DNA of 64,000 nucleotides from Mycolicibacter terrae (GTDB lineage: Bacteria; Actinomycetota; Actinomycetes; Mycobacteriales; Mycobacteriaceae): NCBI RefSeq assembly GCF_010727125.1, contig NZ_AP022564.1, positions 1,364,001-1,428,000 of the forward strand, in the 5' to 3' direction. The stretch's first letter is position 1; every line of letters starts with the position of its first letter. The notes below the pieces were generated by a model. That model made no database searches and was not told the origin of the DNA. It was given only the letters and a program-made list of their open reading frames with translations. Both the position numbers and the translations under genes were made by a program. Of the stretch, positions 27,031-39,756 are shown piece after piece.

Positions 27031-27758
27031 ACGAGCTGACCGGCCAGACCGCGTTGGTGACCGGCGGGACCGCGGGCATCGGGCTCGAGTCCGCGCGGCT
27101 GCTGGCGCGACACGGCGCCCAGGTGATCATCACCGGCCGCTCGACGCAGCGTGGCGCCGCCGCGGTCGCCGAACTCGGTGCCGGGGTGCGATTCGTGGCC
27201 GCCGATCTTGCCGACCTCGATTCGGTGAGATCGTTGGTGCGGCAATGCGGCGACGGCGGCGTCGACATCGTGGTCAACAACGCCGCCAGTTTCCCCGGCG
27301 CGCTGACCGTGGAGCAGGACGTGGCGTCGTTCGAGTCGACGTTCGACACCAACGTGCGCGGCGCCTATTTCCTGGTCGCAGCCTTGGCGCCGGGGATGAT
27401 GCGTCGTGGTCGCGGCAGCATCGTCAACGTCACCAGCATGGTCGCCTTCAAGGGCGTTGCCGGTGCGTCGAGCTACAGCGCCTCCAAAGCCGCATTGGAG
27501 TCGCTGACGCGTACCTGGGCCGCCGAGTTCGGCCCGCGCGGCGTCCGGGTCAACAGCGTTGCGCCGGGGCCGACCGCCACCGAGGGAGTGGTCGCCGAAT
27601 GGGGGGACGTCAACGACGAGCTGGGCCGGGCCCTTCCGCTCGGGCGCACCGCACAGGCCACCGAGATCGCCGAAGCCGTGCTGTTCCTCGCCTCGCCGCG
27701 GTCCAGCTTCATCACCGGATCGACCCTGCACGCCGACGGCGGCGGAGCAGCGGCCTGA
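27027..27758 (+). CDS. classical short-chain dehydrogenase/reductase
   Basis: A 243-residue classical SDR. TGGTAGIGLESARLL binds the cofactor, NNAASFPGA is the NNAG-type motif, the catalytic serine lies in VNVTSMVAFKG, and YSASKAALESL holds the tyrosine and lysine. ITGSTLHADGG ends the protein as in 3-oxoacyl reductase-like SDRs. The arginine-rich GRSTQRG after strand 2 suggests NADPH. GTG 27027 overlaps the previous stop. Part of the three-gene redox set behind the LAL regulator. Confidence 0.86.
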   Translation: MNELTGQTALVTGGTAGIGLESARLLARHGAQVIITGRSTQRGAAAVAELGAGVRFVAADLADLDSVRSLVRQCGDGGVDIVVNNAASFPGALTVEQDVASFESTFDTNVRGAYFLVAALAPGMMRRGRGSIVNVTSMVAFKGVAGASSYSASKAALESLTRTWAAEFGPRGVRVNSVAPGPTATEGVVAEWGDVNDELGRALPLGRTAQATEIAEAVLFLASPRSSFITGSTLHADGGGAAA

Positions 27759-27774
27759 GCAGATCGGAAGGACG

Positions 27775-28431
27775 ATGTCCGCGTTCGACGACGTGGTCAA
27801 CCAGCGGCATTCATCGCGAATGTTCCTGCCCGACAAGCCCGTCCCGGTTGAACTGCTGAACGAGGCGCTCGCACTGGCGATGCGGGCACCGTCGAATTCC
27901 AATATCCAGCCCTGGCGCCTGTTTCTGGCGACCGGCGCACGCCGAGAGAGCCTGGTCGCGGCGCTGTCTGCCGAGGCGCGCGCCAATCGGCCCAAAGTGA
28001 TCGGGGGACTTCCCGAGTCGCACAACCGGTTACGCCAGCAGCTTGGCGCACTGGTGTACGGGGCGATGGGCATCGCTCGCGACGACCGCGACGGCCGATG
28101 GAACGCCCAGCTCCGCAACTGGGAGTTCTTCCGTGCGCCGGTGGCCGGGATCGGGTGTATGCACCGGGATTTGGGATTCGCCGACGCGGTCGGTGTCGGA
28201 GGGTTTCTGCAGACCCTGCTGTTGGCCCTGACCGAACGAGGCGTGGACAGCTGCGTGCAGGTCTCCACGGCCATGTATCCCGACATCGTGCGCGAACAGC
28301 TCGAGATCCCCGACGAATTCCGGATCCTGTGCGGGGTTTGTATCGGATACGCCGACCCCGCCTTTCCGGCCAACAGCCTGCATATCCCACGCAACCCCGT
28401 CGGTGAGAACGTGGTGTTTCTCGACACCTGA
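27775..28431 (+). CDS. nitroreductase family FMN oxidoreductase
   Basis: A 218-residue nitroreductase-fold enzyme. The N-terminal FMN-binding arginines lie in NQRHSSRMFLPDKPVP. MRAPSNSNIQPWRLFLATG is the conserved substrate/FMN loop, and the C-terminal half has GVGGFLQTLLLALTERGVDSC and LCGVCIGYADPAFPANSL. Members reduce nitro groups, quinones or enones with NAD(P)H. A GGAAGGAC precedes ATG 27775. The gene follows the SDR by 16 bp. No terminator is evident in the 101 bp to the next gene. Confidence 0.87.
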   Translation: MSAFDDVVNQRHSSRMFLPDKPVPVELLNEALALAMRAPSNSNIQPWRLFLATGARRESLVAALSAEARANRPKVIGGLPESHNRLRQQLGALVYGAMGIARDDRDGRWNAQLRNWEFFRAPVAGIGCMHRDLGFADAVGVGGFLQTLLLALTERGVDSCVQVSTAMYPDIVREQLEIPDEFRILCGVCIGYADPAFPANSLHIPRNPVGENVVFLDT

Positions 28432-28532
28432 GCCGTCATACGGGTGGTGCGCACAATTCGTCACCGAGCGTGCACCCACATGTCATGCGGTGATTGCCTT
28501 GTCGTCGCGTGATTGCGCGACCGTGCTTGAGT

Positions 28533-29363
28533 GTGAGCACTGGTTCTGTCCTCATCGCCCCCGACCCCACCACCCCCGCCCCTGGCAACGACACCCCGCG
28601 CTACTCGCTACTGGTATCCACCGACCCCGCCCTCATCGAAGCCGCTCAGCGGCTGCGCTACGAGGTGTTCAGCACCGAGCCGGGATTCACCCTGACGCAC
28701 AGTGCCGACGGACGAGACGCCGACCGATTCGACGAATACTGCGACCACCTACTGGTGCGCGACGACACCTCCGGAGCGCTGGTCGGCTGCTACCGGATGC
28801 TTCCTCCCACCGGGGCCATCGCCGCCGGAGGTCTTTACAGCGCAAGCGAATTCGACATCACCGAACTGGATCCGCTGCGGCCGTCGCTGGTCGAGATGGG
28901 CCGGGCGGTGGTACGCCCGGGACACCGCAACGGTGCCGTCGTGCTACTGATGTGGGCCGGAATCCTGGCCTACCTGGACCGCTACCGGTACGACTACATC
29001 ACCGGCTGTGTGTCGGTGCCGGTGCGCGGCCAGGGTGCCCCCGGCAGTCAGATCCGCGGCGTACGAGACTTCGTGCGGCGCCGGCACGCCTCACCGCACC
29101 GGGTGATGCCGTATCGGCCGGTGGTGCTCGACGGTAAGAGCCTCGAGGAGATCGCGCCGCCGGCCCGCCCGGTGTTGCCGCCGCTGCTGCGCGGCTACCT
29201 GCGCCTGGGCGCGCGGATCTGCGGCGAACCGGCCCACGATCCCGCCTTCGGGGTGGGCGACTTCCCGGCACTGCTGTGCCGAAGCGACGCCGATGCGCGC
29301 TACCTGCACCGCCTGCGTTCGGTGTCGGCGGTGTCGGCCGCAGACCGTTCCGTCGAAGCGTGA
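28533..29363 (+). CDS. GNAT N-acyltransferase, OlsB-like (Rv3027c position)
   Basis: A 276-residue member of the OlsB/hemolysin-like GNAT group (PF13444 type). RLRYEVFSTEPGFTL, the DRFDEYCDHLLVRD segment, VGCYRMLPP and SLVEMGRAVVRPGHRNGAVVLLMW follow the ornithine N-acyltransferase pattern. It would join a 3-hydroxyacyl group to an amino acid such as ornithine. GTG 28533 is chosen as the nearest start before the conserved region; TTG 28527 is an alternative. It overlaps the PlsC gene as GTGA, forming the two-gene layout of ornithine lipid synthesis; the true acceptor is not proven. Confidence 0.78.
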   Translation: MSTGSVLIAPDPTTPAPGNDTPRYSLLVSTDPALIEAAQRLRYEVFSTEPGFTLTHSADGRDADRFDEYCDHLLVRDDTSGALVGCYRMLPPTGAIAAGGLYSASEFDITELDPLRPSLVEMGRAVVRPGHRNGAVVLLMWAGILAYLDRYRYDYITGCVSVPVRGQGAPGSQIRGVRDFVRRRHASPHRVMPYRPVVLDGKSLEEIAPPARPVLPPLLRGYLRLGARICGEPAHDPAFGVGDFPALLCRSDADARYLHRLRSVSAVSAADRSVEA

Positions 29364-30178
29364 CCGGGGCCGTCGCCCATGCCTGGGCGCCCCGGGCATT
29401 CTGCACGCCGGCATGCGTGCACGGCGGCGCCGAGCGGGTGTCCCCGGCGATGGTGGCGCTGCGGCTGGCCCTGGTGGTGCTGTTGATGCCGGTGTTGCCG
29501 TTGCTGGCGGTGCCGCTACCGGGCCGGCTCCGGTTCCAGCGCGGCTGCTGCCGAGTGGTGTTGCGGTGCTTCGGCGTGCGAGTGAGCACGACGGGCGGGC
29601 CGGTACGCAACCTGCGGGGCATGCTGGTGGTCGGCGCGCACACGTCCTGGCTGGACGTGTTCGTCGTCGGTGCGGTGTCCCCGGGGACGTTCGTGGCGCG
29701 TGCCGACCTGATCCGCTGGCCCGGCATCGGAGCGCTGGCCCGCCTCATGCGGATCATCCCGATCGACCGCGACAGCCTGCGCGGGCTGCCGGCGGTGGTC
29801 GAGGCAGTGGCGGCCAGGCTGGGCGAAGGCCGCACCGTGGTGGTGTTTCCAGAAGGCACCACCTGGTGTGGGCGCGCCCACGGCCGGTTCTATCCGGCGA
29901 TGTTCCAGGCGGCTGTGGACGCGGCGCGGCCGGTGCAGCCGCTGCAGATCACTTACCACCATGAGGACGGATCGCGCTCGACCCTGCCGGCCTTCGTCGG
30001 CGATGACACCCTGGTGGCCTCGATGCGGCGCTTGATCACCGCAAGGTCCACCGTGGCACGGGTGCACGTCGCGTCCCTGCAGCTGCCGGGGGCAGATCGG
30101 CGGGAACTGGCCGCCCGCTGCCAGGCGGCGGTGGGATGCCGGGCCCGGCCGAGCAGCCGGGCCTGCATCTTCTGTTGA
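29360..30178 (+). CDS. PlsC-type 1-acyl-glycerol/lyso-lipid acyltransferase (Rv3026c-like)
   Basis: A 272-residue acyltransferase with one or two N-terminal membrane segments ([20 protein letters not shown]). The HxxxxD motif is AHTSWLDVF, the GxxFIDR-like block is [14 protein letters not shown] and the FPEGT motif is [10 protein letters not shown]. It esterifies a second fatty acid to a lyso-lipid at the membrane. GTG 29360 overlaps the GNAT stop, so it may act as the OlsA partner, converting lyso-ornithine lipid to the final lipid; a phosphatidic acid role is the alternative. Confidence 0.85.
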   Translation: MTGAVAHAWAPRAFCTPACVHGGAERVSPAMVALRLALVVLLMPVLPLLAVPLPGRLRFQRGCCRVVLRCFGVRVSTTGGPVRNLRGMLVVGAHTSWLDVFVVGAVSPGTFVARADLIRWPGIGALARLMRIIPIDRDSLRGLPAVVEAVAARLGEGRTVVVFPEGTTWCGRAHGRFYPAMFQAAVDAARPVQPLQITYHHEDGSRSTLPAFVGDDTLVASMRRLITARSTVARVHVASLQLPGADRRELAARCQAAVGCRARPSSRACIFC

Positions 30179-30240
30179 CTACCCCGGATGCCTGCCGCCG
30201 CGCCGGGCCGACTCCACGTGCCCGGTATTCTGGGCGGGTC

Positions 30241-31425
30241 ATGGTCTATCTGGATCACGCAGCCACCACCCCGATGTACCCCGAGGCCATCGAGGCGATG
30301 ACGGCCGTGATGGGCACCGTCGGCAATGCCTCGTCGCTGCACACCGCCGGCCGCAGCGCACGCCGCCGGATGGAGGAGTCCCGGGAGTCCATCGCCGCAC
30401 AGCTGGGCGCACGCCCGTCCGAGGTGGTGTTCACCGCCGGCGGCACCGACGGCGACAACCTGGCGATCAAGGGCATCTACTGGGCCCGTCGCGACGCCGA
30501 GCCGCGCCGGCGGCGGATCATCACCACCGAGATCGAACACCATGCCGTGCTGGACGCGGTCGGCTGGCTCGCCGACCACGAGGACGCCGAGATCACCTGG
30601 CTGCCCACCGATGCCGACGGTTCGGTGTCGGCGGCCGCGCTGCGCGAGGAATTGGATGCCGGCCGTGCTGACGATGTCGCGCTGATATCGGTGATGTGGG
30701 CCAACAACGAGGTCGGCACCGTGCTGCCGATCGCCGAACTAGCCGCACTCGCAGCTGAATTCGGGGTGCCCATGCATTCCGACGCGGTGCAGGCGGTCGG
30801 GCAGTTACCGGTCGACTTCGCGGCGAGCGGGCTGTCTGCGCTGAGCCTGACCGCCCACAAGTTCGGTGGGCCATGCGGTGTCGGTGCGCTGCTGGTACGC
30901 CGCGATGTGACCTGTGTTCCGCTCCTGCATGGCGGCGGCCAGGAGCGTGACATACGTTCGGGCACACCGGATGTCGCCGGTGCGGTCGGGATGGCGACCG
31001 CCCTGCAGATCGCGGTTGGGTCGTGCGAGGTCACCGCCGACCGGGTGGCGGGCATGCGTGACCGGCTGATCGACGGTGTGCTCGCGGCGATCGACGACGC
31101 CTGCGTCAACGGGTCGCGCACCGACCGGCTGCCGGGCAACGCGCACTTCACCTTCGCCGGCTGCGAGGGTGACTCACTGCTGATGTTGTTGGACGCCAAC
31201 GGTATCGAATGCTCGACCGGTTCGGCCTGCACCGCCGGCGTGGCGCGGCCGTCGCACGTTTTGACCGCGATGGGCGCCGACCCGGTGGCCGCACGGGGTT
31301 CGTTGCGCCTGTCGTTGGGACACACCAGCGTCGACGACGACGTGGATGCGGTTCTGGCGGTGCTGCCCGGAGCTGTGGAGCGGGCCCGCCACGCGATGCT
31401 GGCCGCAGCCGGGGTGTTGCGATGA
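30241..31425 (+). CDS. iscS: cysteine desulfurase (IscS/NifS family)
   Basis: A 394-residue class V aminotransferase. [20 protein letters not shown] is the typical start. [14 protein letters not shown] and [11 protein letters not shown] follow, the PLP lysine is in [16 protein letters not shown], and the persulfide cysteine lies in [17 protein letters not shown]. It supplies sulfur from cysteine. Overlap with mnmA (ATGA) and the same order as Rv3025c-Rv3024c point to tRNA thiolation as one destination. A 62-bp gap before it separates it from the acyltransferase. Confidence 0.93.
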   Translation: MVYLDHAATTPMYPEAIEAMTAVMGTVGNASSLHTAGRSARRRMEESRESIAAQLGARPSEVVFTAGGTDGDNLAIKGIYWARRDAEPRRRRIITTEIEHHAVLDAVGWLADHEDAEITWLPTDADGSVSAAALREELDAGRADDVALISVMWANNEVGTVLPIAELAALAAEFGVPMHSDAVQAVGQLPVDFAASGLSALSLTAHKFGGPCGVGALLVRRDVTCVPLLHGGGQERDIRSGTPDVAGAVGMATALQIAVGSCEVTADRVAGMRDRLIDGVLAAIDDACVNGSRTDRLPGNAHFTFAGCEGDSLLMLLDANGIECSTGSACTAGVARPSHVLTAMGADPVAARGSLRLSLGHTSVDDDVDAVLAVLPGAVERARHAMLAAAGVLR

Positions 31426-32504
31426 AGGTCGTCGCCGCGATGAGCGGCGGGGTGGACTCCTCGGTGGCGGCCGCCCGCATGGTCGATGCCGGGCACGACG
31501 TGGTCGGTGTGCACCTGGCGCTGTCCCGCAACCCGGGCACGCTGCGCACCGGCTCGCGGGGGTGCTGCTCGCGGGAGGACTCCGACGACGCCCGCCGGGT
31601 CGCCGACGTGCTGGGCATCCCGTTCTATGTGTGGGACTTCTCCGAGCAGTTTCAAGCAGAGGTGATCGACGACTTCGTCGAGTCCTATGCCCGCGGTGAG
31701 ACCCCGAACCCGTGCGTGCGGTGCAACGAGAAGATCAAGTTCTCCGCGGTGGCCGCCCGCGCCCTGGCGCTCGGCTTCGACATGGTGGCCACCGGCCACT
31801 ACGCCCGGCTCCAGGACGGTCGGCTGCGCCGCGCGGTGGACGCGGACAAAGACCAGTCCTACGTGCTGGCGGTGCTGACCGCCGAACAACTGAGCCACGC
31901 GGCGTTCCCGGTCGGCGACACCCCCAAGTCACAGATCCGTGCCGAAGCCGCCGAACGCGGCCTGGCGGTGGCGAGCAAGCCCGACAGTCACGACATCTGC
32001 TTCATCCCGACCGGTGACACCCGCACCTTCCTGGGCAGCCACATCGGGGTGCGGCCCGGTGCCGTCGTCGACGGCGGCGGGACGGTGCTGGCCGAACACG
32101 ACGGGGTGCATGGCTTCACCATCGGCCAGCGCAAGGGCCTGGGCATCGCCGGACCCGGCCCGGACGGGCAACCGCGGTATGTGACCGGCATCGATGCCAC
32201 CACGGGCACCGTCACCGTCGGCGCGGCCGGGGACCTGAACGTGCTGGCGCTGACCGGGCGCGCGCCGGTGTTCACCTCGGGAAGCGCCTGGAGCGGTCCC
32301 GTCGAGTGCGAGGTGCAGGTGCGCGCCCACGGCGAGACGGTCGGCGCGGTGGCCGAACTCATCGGCGAGGAGCTGCACGTGCGGCTGCGTGAGCCGCTGC
32401 GCGGTGTGGCCCGCGGCCAGACCCTGGCCTGCTACCGCCCGGATCCCGACGGCGACGAAGTGATCGCCAGCGCGACGATCTCGGACACCTCGGCTCGGCC
32501 GTAA
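31422..32504 (+). CDS. mnmA: tRNA-specific 2-thiouridylase MnmA
   Basis: A 360-residue enzyme that thiolates U34 of Glu, Gln and Lys tRNAs. The PP-loop is [15 protein letters not shown]. The first catalytic cysteine is in [12 protein letters not shown] and the second in [24 protein letters not shown] is the conserved tRNA-binding stretch. ATG 31422 overlaps the desulfurase stop as ATGA, consistent with direct sulfur transfer between the two products. Confidence 0.95.
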   Translation: MKVVAAMSGGVDSSVAAARMVDAGHDVVGVHLALSRNPGTLRTGSRGCCSREDSDDARRVADVLGIPFYVWDFSEQFQAEVIDDFVESYARGETPNPCVRCNEKIKFSAVAARALALGFDMVATGHYARLQDGRLRRAVDADKDQSYVLAVLTAEQLSHAAFPVGDTPKSQIRAEAAERGLAVASKPDSHDICFIPTGDTRTFLGSHIGVRPGAVVDGGGTVLAEHDGVHGFTIGQRKGLGIAGPGPDGQPRYVTGIDATTGTVTVGAAGDLNVLALTGRAPVFTSGSAWSGPVECEVQVRAHGETVGAVAELIGEELHVRLREPLRGVARGQTLACYRPDPDGDEVIASATISDTSARP

Positions 32505-32527
32505 CCCAGCACGCGGGGGAAGTGAGC

Positions 32528-32989
32528 ATGGCGGACTGGCCCGAAGAGTTGAGCTCGATCGGCGCGCTCCGATTTGCTCGAAGGTCATCCAACTTCACTG
32601 CGGCGGTTGCGTTTTACCGCGACTTGGTCGGACTACCGCTGTATTCGACGTTCACCGGAAGCTACGGCAGCAACGGTGCGATATTCGGCTTGCCGGGGGC
32701 CGCACTCACCCTTGAAATCGTCGAAGCCGCGCACGGCGTCGCGGTGGACACACATGAACAGCTGTGCCTCTATTTCCCCGACGAGACAGCACGGGGCGCG
32801 GCGACGAGGCGTCTTCGGGCCGCAGGTGTCGTGCCGGTCGAGTCCCACCCATATTGGGCGGCGACCGGGGCCGAAACGTATCGCGACCCGGACGGCCGCG
32901 AGGTTGTTTTCGCGCCCTTCGTGTTCGGAGTCAACGAGCCCGAGGTCGGTGGCGTCTCCGGTTCGCATTGGGTCAGGCGCGACGACTGA
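32528..32989 (+). CDS. VOC (glyoxalase/bleomycin resistance) superfamily protein
   Basis: A 153-residue protein with one vicinal oxygen chelate domain: FTAAVAFYRDLVGLPLYSTF begins the first module, and ETYRDPDGREVVFAPFVF is the typical last strand. A metal-binding E or H near the end (YRDPDGREV) is plausible. ATG 32528 lies seven bases after GGGGGA; a GTG at 32522 is too close to it. Substrate unknown. In M. tuberculosis this position holds PPE/esx genes instead. Confidence 0.8.
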   Translation: MADWPEELSSIGALRFARRSSNFTAAVAFYRDLVGLPLYSTFTGSYGSNGAIFGLPGAALTLEIVEAAHGVAVDTHEQLCLYFPDETARGAATRRLRAAGVVPVESHPYWAATGAETYRDPDGREVVFAPFVFGVNEPEVGGVSGSHWVRRDD

Positions 32990-33011
32990 GACGTAGCGGC
33001 CTGACCGATCC

Positions 33012-33641
33012 CTAGCCGGGAATCCCGGCCGCCATGTTGACCAACACCAGGTCGGCGATCGACTCCGAGAAGCCGCAGTGGGTGACCTCCAGCAGGACCA
33101 CCGACTTGAGCCGGTAGGAGCGCCCGCAAGCGCCGGCACGGGTGTGCAGGGACTGCTCGTCGGCAGCCCACTCGCCGACCAATCCCGGGCCGGCGGAGCT
33201 GTCGGCGCACTCGGCGACCGTGGCCTGCAGCGCGTCGAGGGCATACCGCGCGGATTCGCCGTCGGGGTAGACGGCGGCGCCCTCGGAGACCATCGCGGCC
33301 TTGGGCGGGTACTGGTAGGTGGTCTTGTGGAAACGTGTCGGCCCGCCCCCGAACACTGCGGTCTCGGCGAAGATGAACCGGCACGGTGGCGGGATGGTCG
33401 CGGCGAGCTCGTCGATGTCCGCCGGCGCGCTGGAATCCATGGTGGGGATGATCGTCAGCTGATCGTCGGCGCCGACGACGGCCCGCATCCGGGGTGTGTC
33501 GAGCATGATCCGGCCGAGGTCGACGGCGTCGTCGGGCGCCGGCGGCGCCAGCGGCGGCAGCGCCGTCCCGCCGACCAGCCGGGTGCAGCCCACCACCGCG
33601 GCCGCCACCGCCCAGAGCGGTACCAGCCGCGACGTCTTCAC
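33012..33641 (-). CDS. lpqA: lipoprotein LpqA-like
   Basis: A 209-residue exported lipoprotein. The signal peptide ends in a lipobox AAAVVGC, so Cys18 would carry the lipid. The body has four further cysteines (PPCRF, AECAD, GACGRS, THCGF), which resemble the two-disulfide PknH-type sensor domain. GTG 33641 is the first in-frame start that leaves a normal signal peptide. Position next to the MetE-like gene and ligA, on the opposite strand, matches Rv3016 (lpqA). Its function is unknown. Confidence 0.75.
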   Translation of the reverse strand: MKTSRLVPLWAVAAAVVGCTRLVGGTALPPLAPPAPDDAVDLGRIMLDTPRMRAVVGADDQLTIIPTMDSSAPADIDELAATIPPPCRFIFAETAVFGGGPTRFHKTTYQYPPKAAMVSEGAAVYPDGESARYALDALQATVAECADSSAGPGLVGEWAADEQSLHTRAGACGRSYRLKSVVLLEVTHCGFSESIADLVLVNMAAGIPG

Positions 33642-33697
33642 CCATCGAAGGCTAGCCCGCCGTGGCCGGGGCCATGTCACTTCAATACGGTTGCCCG

Positions 33698-34711
33698 GTG
33701 ACTGCTTTCGCCACCGGGACCGGACTGGGGTCGTGGCCGGGTACCTCCGCGCGGGCGGCGGCCGAGGTGGTGGTCGGTGAGCTGGGCGGCAGCCTGGCCC
33801 ATCTGGTCGAGCTGCCGGGCCGCGGAGTGGGCGCGGACATGATCGGTCGTGCCGGTGCGCTGCTGGTCGACATCGCCATCGACACCGCCCCGCGCGGGTA
33901 CCGGCTGGCGGCCCGCCCGGGCGCGGTGAGCCGGCGCGCGGTGAGCTTGTTCGCCGAGGACACCGACGCCCTCGAAGAGGCCTGGGAGATCGCCGGCCTG
34001 CGGGGGAGTGGACGGCCGGTCAAGGTGCAGGCACCGGGGCCACTGACCCTGGCCGCCGAGTTGGAGCTGGCCAACGGCCACCGCGCCATCGCCGACCCCG
34101 GTGCGGTGCGGGATCTGGCCGCGTCGCTGGCCGAGGGACTGAAGACGCATCGGGCCGACCTGTCGCGGCGGCTCGACACCCCGGTGATCGTGCAGCTCGA
34201 CGAGCCGTCCCTGGCCGCCGCGGTCGCCGGCCGGCTGGCCGGGGTCACAGCGTTGAGCCCGGTGCCCGCCGTCGACGAAGCGGTGGCCACTGCGCTGTTC
34301 GACGGCTGCGTCGAAACGATCGAAGGAGAGGTTCTGGTGCACAGTTGTGCATCGGACCTTCCGTGGAACGTGTTGCAACGCAGCGCTATCACGGCGCTGG
34401 CGCTGGACTGCACCGCGTTGGACTCGGGCGACTACGACCAGATCGGTGCATTCATCGAATCCGGCCGCACCGTGGTGATGGGGCTGGTGCCGGCGGTTGC
34501 GCCGGCGCGGAGCTCGTCGATGGAGGAACTCGCGGCTGCTGCGGCCGCCATCACCGACCGGATCGGGTTCGCGCGCTCGGTGCTGGTCGAGCAGGTCGGG
34601 ATCAGCCCGGTCTGCGGGATGGCCGGTGCCACTGCCGGCTGGGCGCGCACCGCGGCAGGGCTGGTGCGCAGGGTCGGTGAGGCGCTGGCCGGCGACCCCG
34701 AGGCGATATAA
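33698..34711 (+). CDS. cobalamin-independent methionine synthase-like protein (Rv3015c-like)
   Basis: A 337-residue protein, the length of M. tuberculosis Rv3015c, resembling the C-terminal barrel of MetE. VTAFATGTGLGSWPG opens it. The metal/homocysteine ligands of MetE appear in part: EVLVHSCASDLPW carries the HxC pair and GISPVCGMAG the last cysteine. It lacks the N-terminal half of true MetE, so it may be a core methyltransferase using another methyl donor. GTG 33698 is chosen by this conserved N-terminus. Downstream of it are 43 bp and a convergent gene. Confidence 0.83.
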   Translation: MTAFATGTGLGSWPGTSARAAAEVVVGELGGSLAHLVELPGRGVGADMIGRAGALLVDIAIDTAPRGYRLAARPGAVSRRAVSLFAEDTDALEEAWEIAGLRGSGRPVKVQAPGPLTLAAELELANGHRAIADPGAVRDLAASLAEGLKTHRADLSRRLDTPVIVQLDEPSLAAAVAGRLAGVTALSPVPAVDEAVATALFDGCVETIEGEVLVHSCASDLPWNVLQRSAITALALDCTALDSGDYDQIGAFIESGRTVVMGLVPAVAPARSSSMEELAAAAAAITDRIGFARSVLVEQVGISPVCGMAGATAGWARTAAGLVRRVGEALAGDPEAI

Positions 34712-34754
34712 CGGCGATCGGGCGGCTGCAGGCCCGGCTCAAGGATGCCGAGCG

Positions 34755-35150
34755 TCAGGACCCGTCCAGACGCCGGATCAACCGCTGCGGCGCGGTCAGC
34801 CGAAACGACGCGTCGACCAGTTCGCCGACTTCATCCCAATCCACTGCGGCCGCACCGAAATCCAGCCCTAGCCAGCCGGAGGGCCCCAGGTACATCGGAT
34901 AGAAGAACCGCGGATCCTGTTCCAGCGCCCGTCGCTCGGACTCCTCGACCTTGACCAGCAGCGCATGGGGGTAGCGCACCATCGCGCCGGTGGTCTTGCT
35001 GCTGCCGCCGTAGACCGCGAACATCTTGGGGGTGCAGAACACCGGACGGCCGTGAGAGATCTTCTCGAACGCCTCGGGAAGGCCCAGCGCGATGCGCCGC
35101 AACTCCGCCAGTCCAGGGTCGTCGTCGCGGTACATGATCGGGTGCGGCAT
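34755..35150 (-). CDS. MmcQ/YjbR family DNA-binding-like protein
   Basis: A 131-residue YjbR-fold protein. LAELRRIALGLPEAFEKISHG, PVFCTPKMFAVY, LLVKVEESERRAL and WLGLDFGAAAVDWDEVGELV match the family. ATG 35150 begins right after the G-rich 5' side; longer forms run into ligA. Its role is unknown: the fold resembles DNA-binding CyaY-like proteins but no activity is established. It is divergent from ligA with only 33 bp between starts. Confidence 0.8.
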   Translation of the reverse strand: MPHPIMYRDDDPGLAELRRIALGLPEAFEKISHGRPVFCTPKMFAVYGGSSKTTGAMVRYPHALLVKVEESERRALEQDPRFFYPMYLGPSGWLGLDFGAAAVDWDEVGELVDASFRLTAPQRLIRRLDGS

Positions 35151-35174
35151 GCCGCCAGGGTAGTCAGCGGCTAA

Positions 35175-37924
<2,750 letters not shown>

Positions 37925-37963
37925 GGCGAACACTGTTTCACAGCCCGACTAGGCTTGGCGGCC

Positions 37964-38263
37964 GTGCCCCAGATCTCCCGTGACGAGGTAGCCCACCTGG
38001 CCCGACTGGCCCGACTGGCGCTGACCGACGCTGAGTTGGACGGCTTCGCCGGCCAGCTCGATGCGATCCTGGCCCATGTCAGCACGATTGCGGCCGTCGA
38101 CGTCACCGGCGTCGAGGCGACCGACAACCCGCTCAAGGCCGTCAACGTCACTCGCCCCGACGAGATCGTGCCGTGCCTGACGCAGCAGCAGGCGCTCGCG
38201 GCCGCCCCCCGTGCCGAAGACGGCCGCTTCGCGGTCCCGCAGATCCTGGGGGAGGGTCAGTGA
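37964..38263 (+). CDS. gatC: Asp/Glu-tRNA amidotransferase subunit GatC
   Basis: A 99-residue subunit, the length of the M. tuberculosis protein. [40 protein letters not shown] and the wrap-around C-terminal [15 protein letters not shown] identify it. GatCAB converts Glu-tRNA(Gln) and Asp-tRNA(Asn) to the amidated forms. It overlaps gatA as GTGA; gatB lies 3.6 kb further on, beyond pfkA and tenA. Confidence 0.93.
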   Translation: MPQISRDEVAHLARLARLALTDAELDGFAGQLDAILAHVSTIAAVDVTGVEATDNPLKAVNVTRPDEIVPCLTQQQALAAAPRAEDGRFAVPQILGEGQ

Positions 38264-39741
38264 GCGAGCTGATCCGGTCCGACGCGGCCACCCTGGCGGC
38301 CAAGATCGCCGCCCGCGAGGTGTCCTCGGTCGAAGTCACCCGCGCCCACCTCGACCAGATCGCCGCCACCGACGACCGGTACGGGGCGTTTCTGCACGTC
38401 GGCGCCGATGAGGCGCTGACCGCGGCGGAGGCTGCCGACAAGGCCATCGCCGCCGGCGAGGCGCCGTCGGCGCTGGCCGGGGTGCCCCTGGCGCTCAAAG
38501 ACGTGTTCACCAGCGTCGACGCGCCCACTACCTGCGGATCGAAGATCCTGGAGGGCTGGCGGCCCCCCTACGACGCGACCGTCACCGCCCGGCTTCGGGC
38601 GGCCGGGATCCCGATCCTGGGCAAGACCAACATGGACGAGTTCGCGATGGGCTCGTCGACGGAGAACTCCGCATACGGCCCGACCCGCAACCCGTGGGAT
38701 GTCGAGCGGGTGCCGGGCGGCTCCGGGGGCGGCAGTGCCGCGGCGCTGGCGGCGTTCCAGGCGCCACTGGCCATCGGTACCGACACCGGCGGCTCGATCC
38801 GCCAGCCGGCCGCGCTGACCGCCACCGTCGGCGTCAAACCCACCTACGGCACCGTGAGCCGCTACGGGCTGGTGGCATGCGCGTCCTCACTGGACCAGGG
38901 CGGGCCGTGCGCGCGCACCGTCGCCGACACCGCGCTGCTGCACTCGGTGATCGCCGGGTATGACCCGCGCGATTCCACTTCGTTGGATGTAGCGGTGCCC
39001 GACGTCGTCGGCGCCGCGCGCGCCGGGGCCGCCGGTGATCTGTCCGGGGTGCGGATCGGGGTGGTGCGCCAGCTGCACAGCGGGGAGGGCTACCAGCCGG
39101 GCGTGCTGGCGTCGTTCAACGCGGCCGTCGAACAGCTGAAAACGCTGGGCGCGCAGATCTCCGAGGTGGACTGCCCGCACATCGACTACTCGCTGAGCGC
39201 CTACTACCTGATCCTGCCGTCAGAGGTGTCGTCCAACCTGGCCCGCTTCGACGCGATGCGCTTCGGGTTGCGGATCGGCGATGATGGCACCCACAGCGCC
39301 GAGGAGGTGATGGCGCTGACCCGCGCGGCCGGCTTCGGTCCGGAGGTCAAGCGCCGCATCATGCTCGGCACCTATGCGCTGTCGGCGGGCTACTACGACG
39401 CCTACTACAACCAGGCGCAGAAGGTGCGCACCCTGATCGCCCGCGACCTCGACGAGGCCTACAAGTCCGTCGACGTGCTGGTCTCGCCGACCACGCCCAC
39501 CACGGCGTTCCGGCTGGGGGAGAAGGTCGACGACCCGCTGGCGATGTACCTGTTCGACCTGTGCACGCTGCCGCTGAACCTGGCCGGGCACTGCGGCATG
39601 TCGGTGCCCTCGGGGCTCTCCGGCGACGACGGGCTGCCGGTGGGCCTGCAGATCATGGCGCCCGCCCTGGCCGATGACCGGCTCTACCGGGTGGGGGCCG
39701 CCTACGAGGCCGCCCGCGGGGCGCTGCCGACCGCAATCTGA
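38260..39741 (+). CDS. gatA: Asp/Glu-tRNA amidotransferase subunit GatA
   Basis: A 493-residue amidase-signature enzyme releasing ammonia from glutamine. The Ser-cisSer-Lys triad is visible: the lysine in [10 protein letters not shown], the cis-serine in [12 protein letters not shown] and the nucleophile in [32 protein letters not shown] is the family fingerprint. GTG 38260 overlaps gatC. The stop is followed by an inverted repeat at 39757-39793. Confidence 0.95.
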   Translation: MSELIRSDAATLAAKIAAREVSSVEVTRAHLDQIAATDDRYGAFLHVGADEALTAAEAADKAIAAGEAPSALAGVPLALKDVFTSVDAPTTCGSKILEGWRPPYDATVTARLRAAGIPILGKTNMDEFAMGSSTENSAYGPTRNPWDVERVPGGSGGGSAAALAAFQAPLAIGTDTGGSIRQPAALTATVGVKPTYGTVSRYGLVACASSLDQGGPCARTVADTALLHSVIAGYDPRDSTSLDVAVPDVVGAARAGAAGDLSGVRIGVVRQLHSGEGYQPGVLASFNAAVEQLKTLGAQISEVDCPHIDYSLSAYYLILPSEVSSNLARFDAMRFGLRIGDDGTHSAEEVMALTRAAGFGPEVKRRIMLGTYALSAGYYDAYYNQAQKVRTLIARDLDEAYKSVDVLVSPTTPTTAFRLGEKVDDPLAMYLFDLCTLPLNLAGHCGMSVPSGLSGDDGLPVGLQIMAPALADDRLYRVGAAYEAARGALPTAI

Positions 39742-39756
39742 TCCGTCGAGCCTGGT

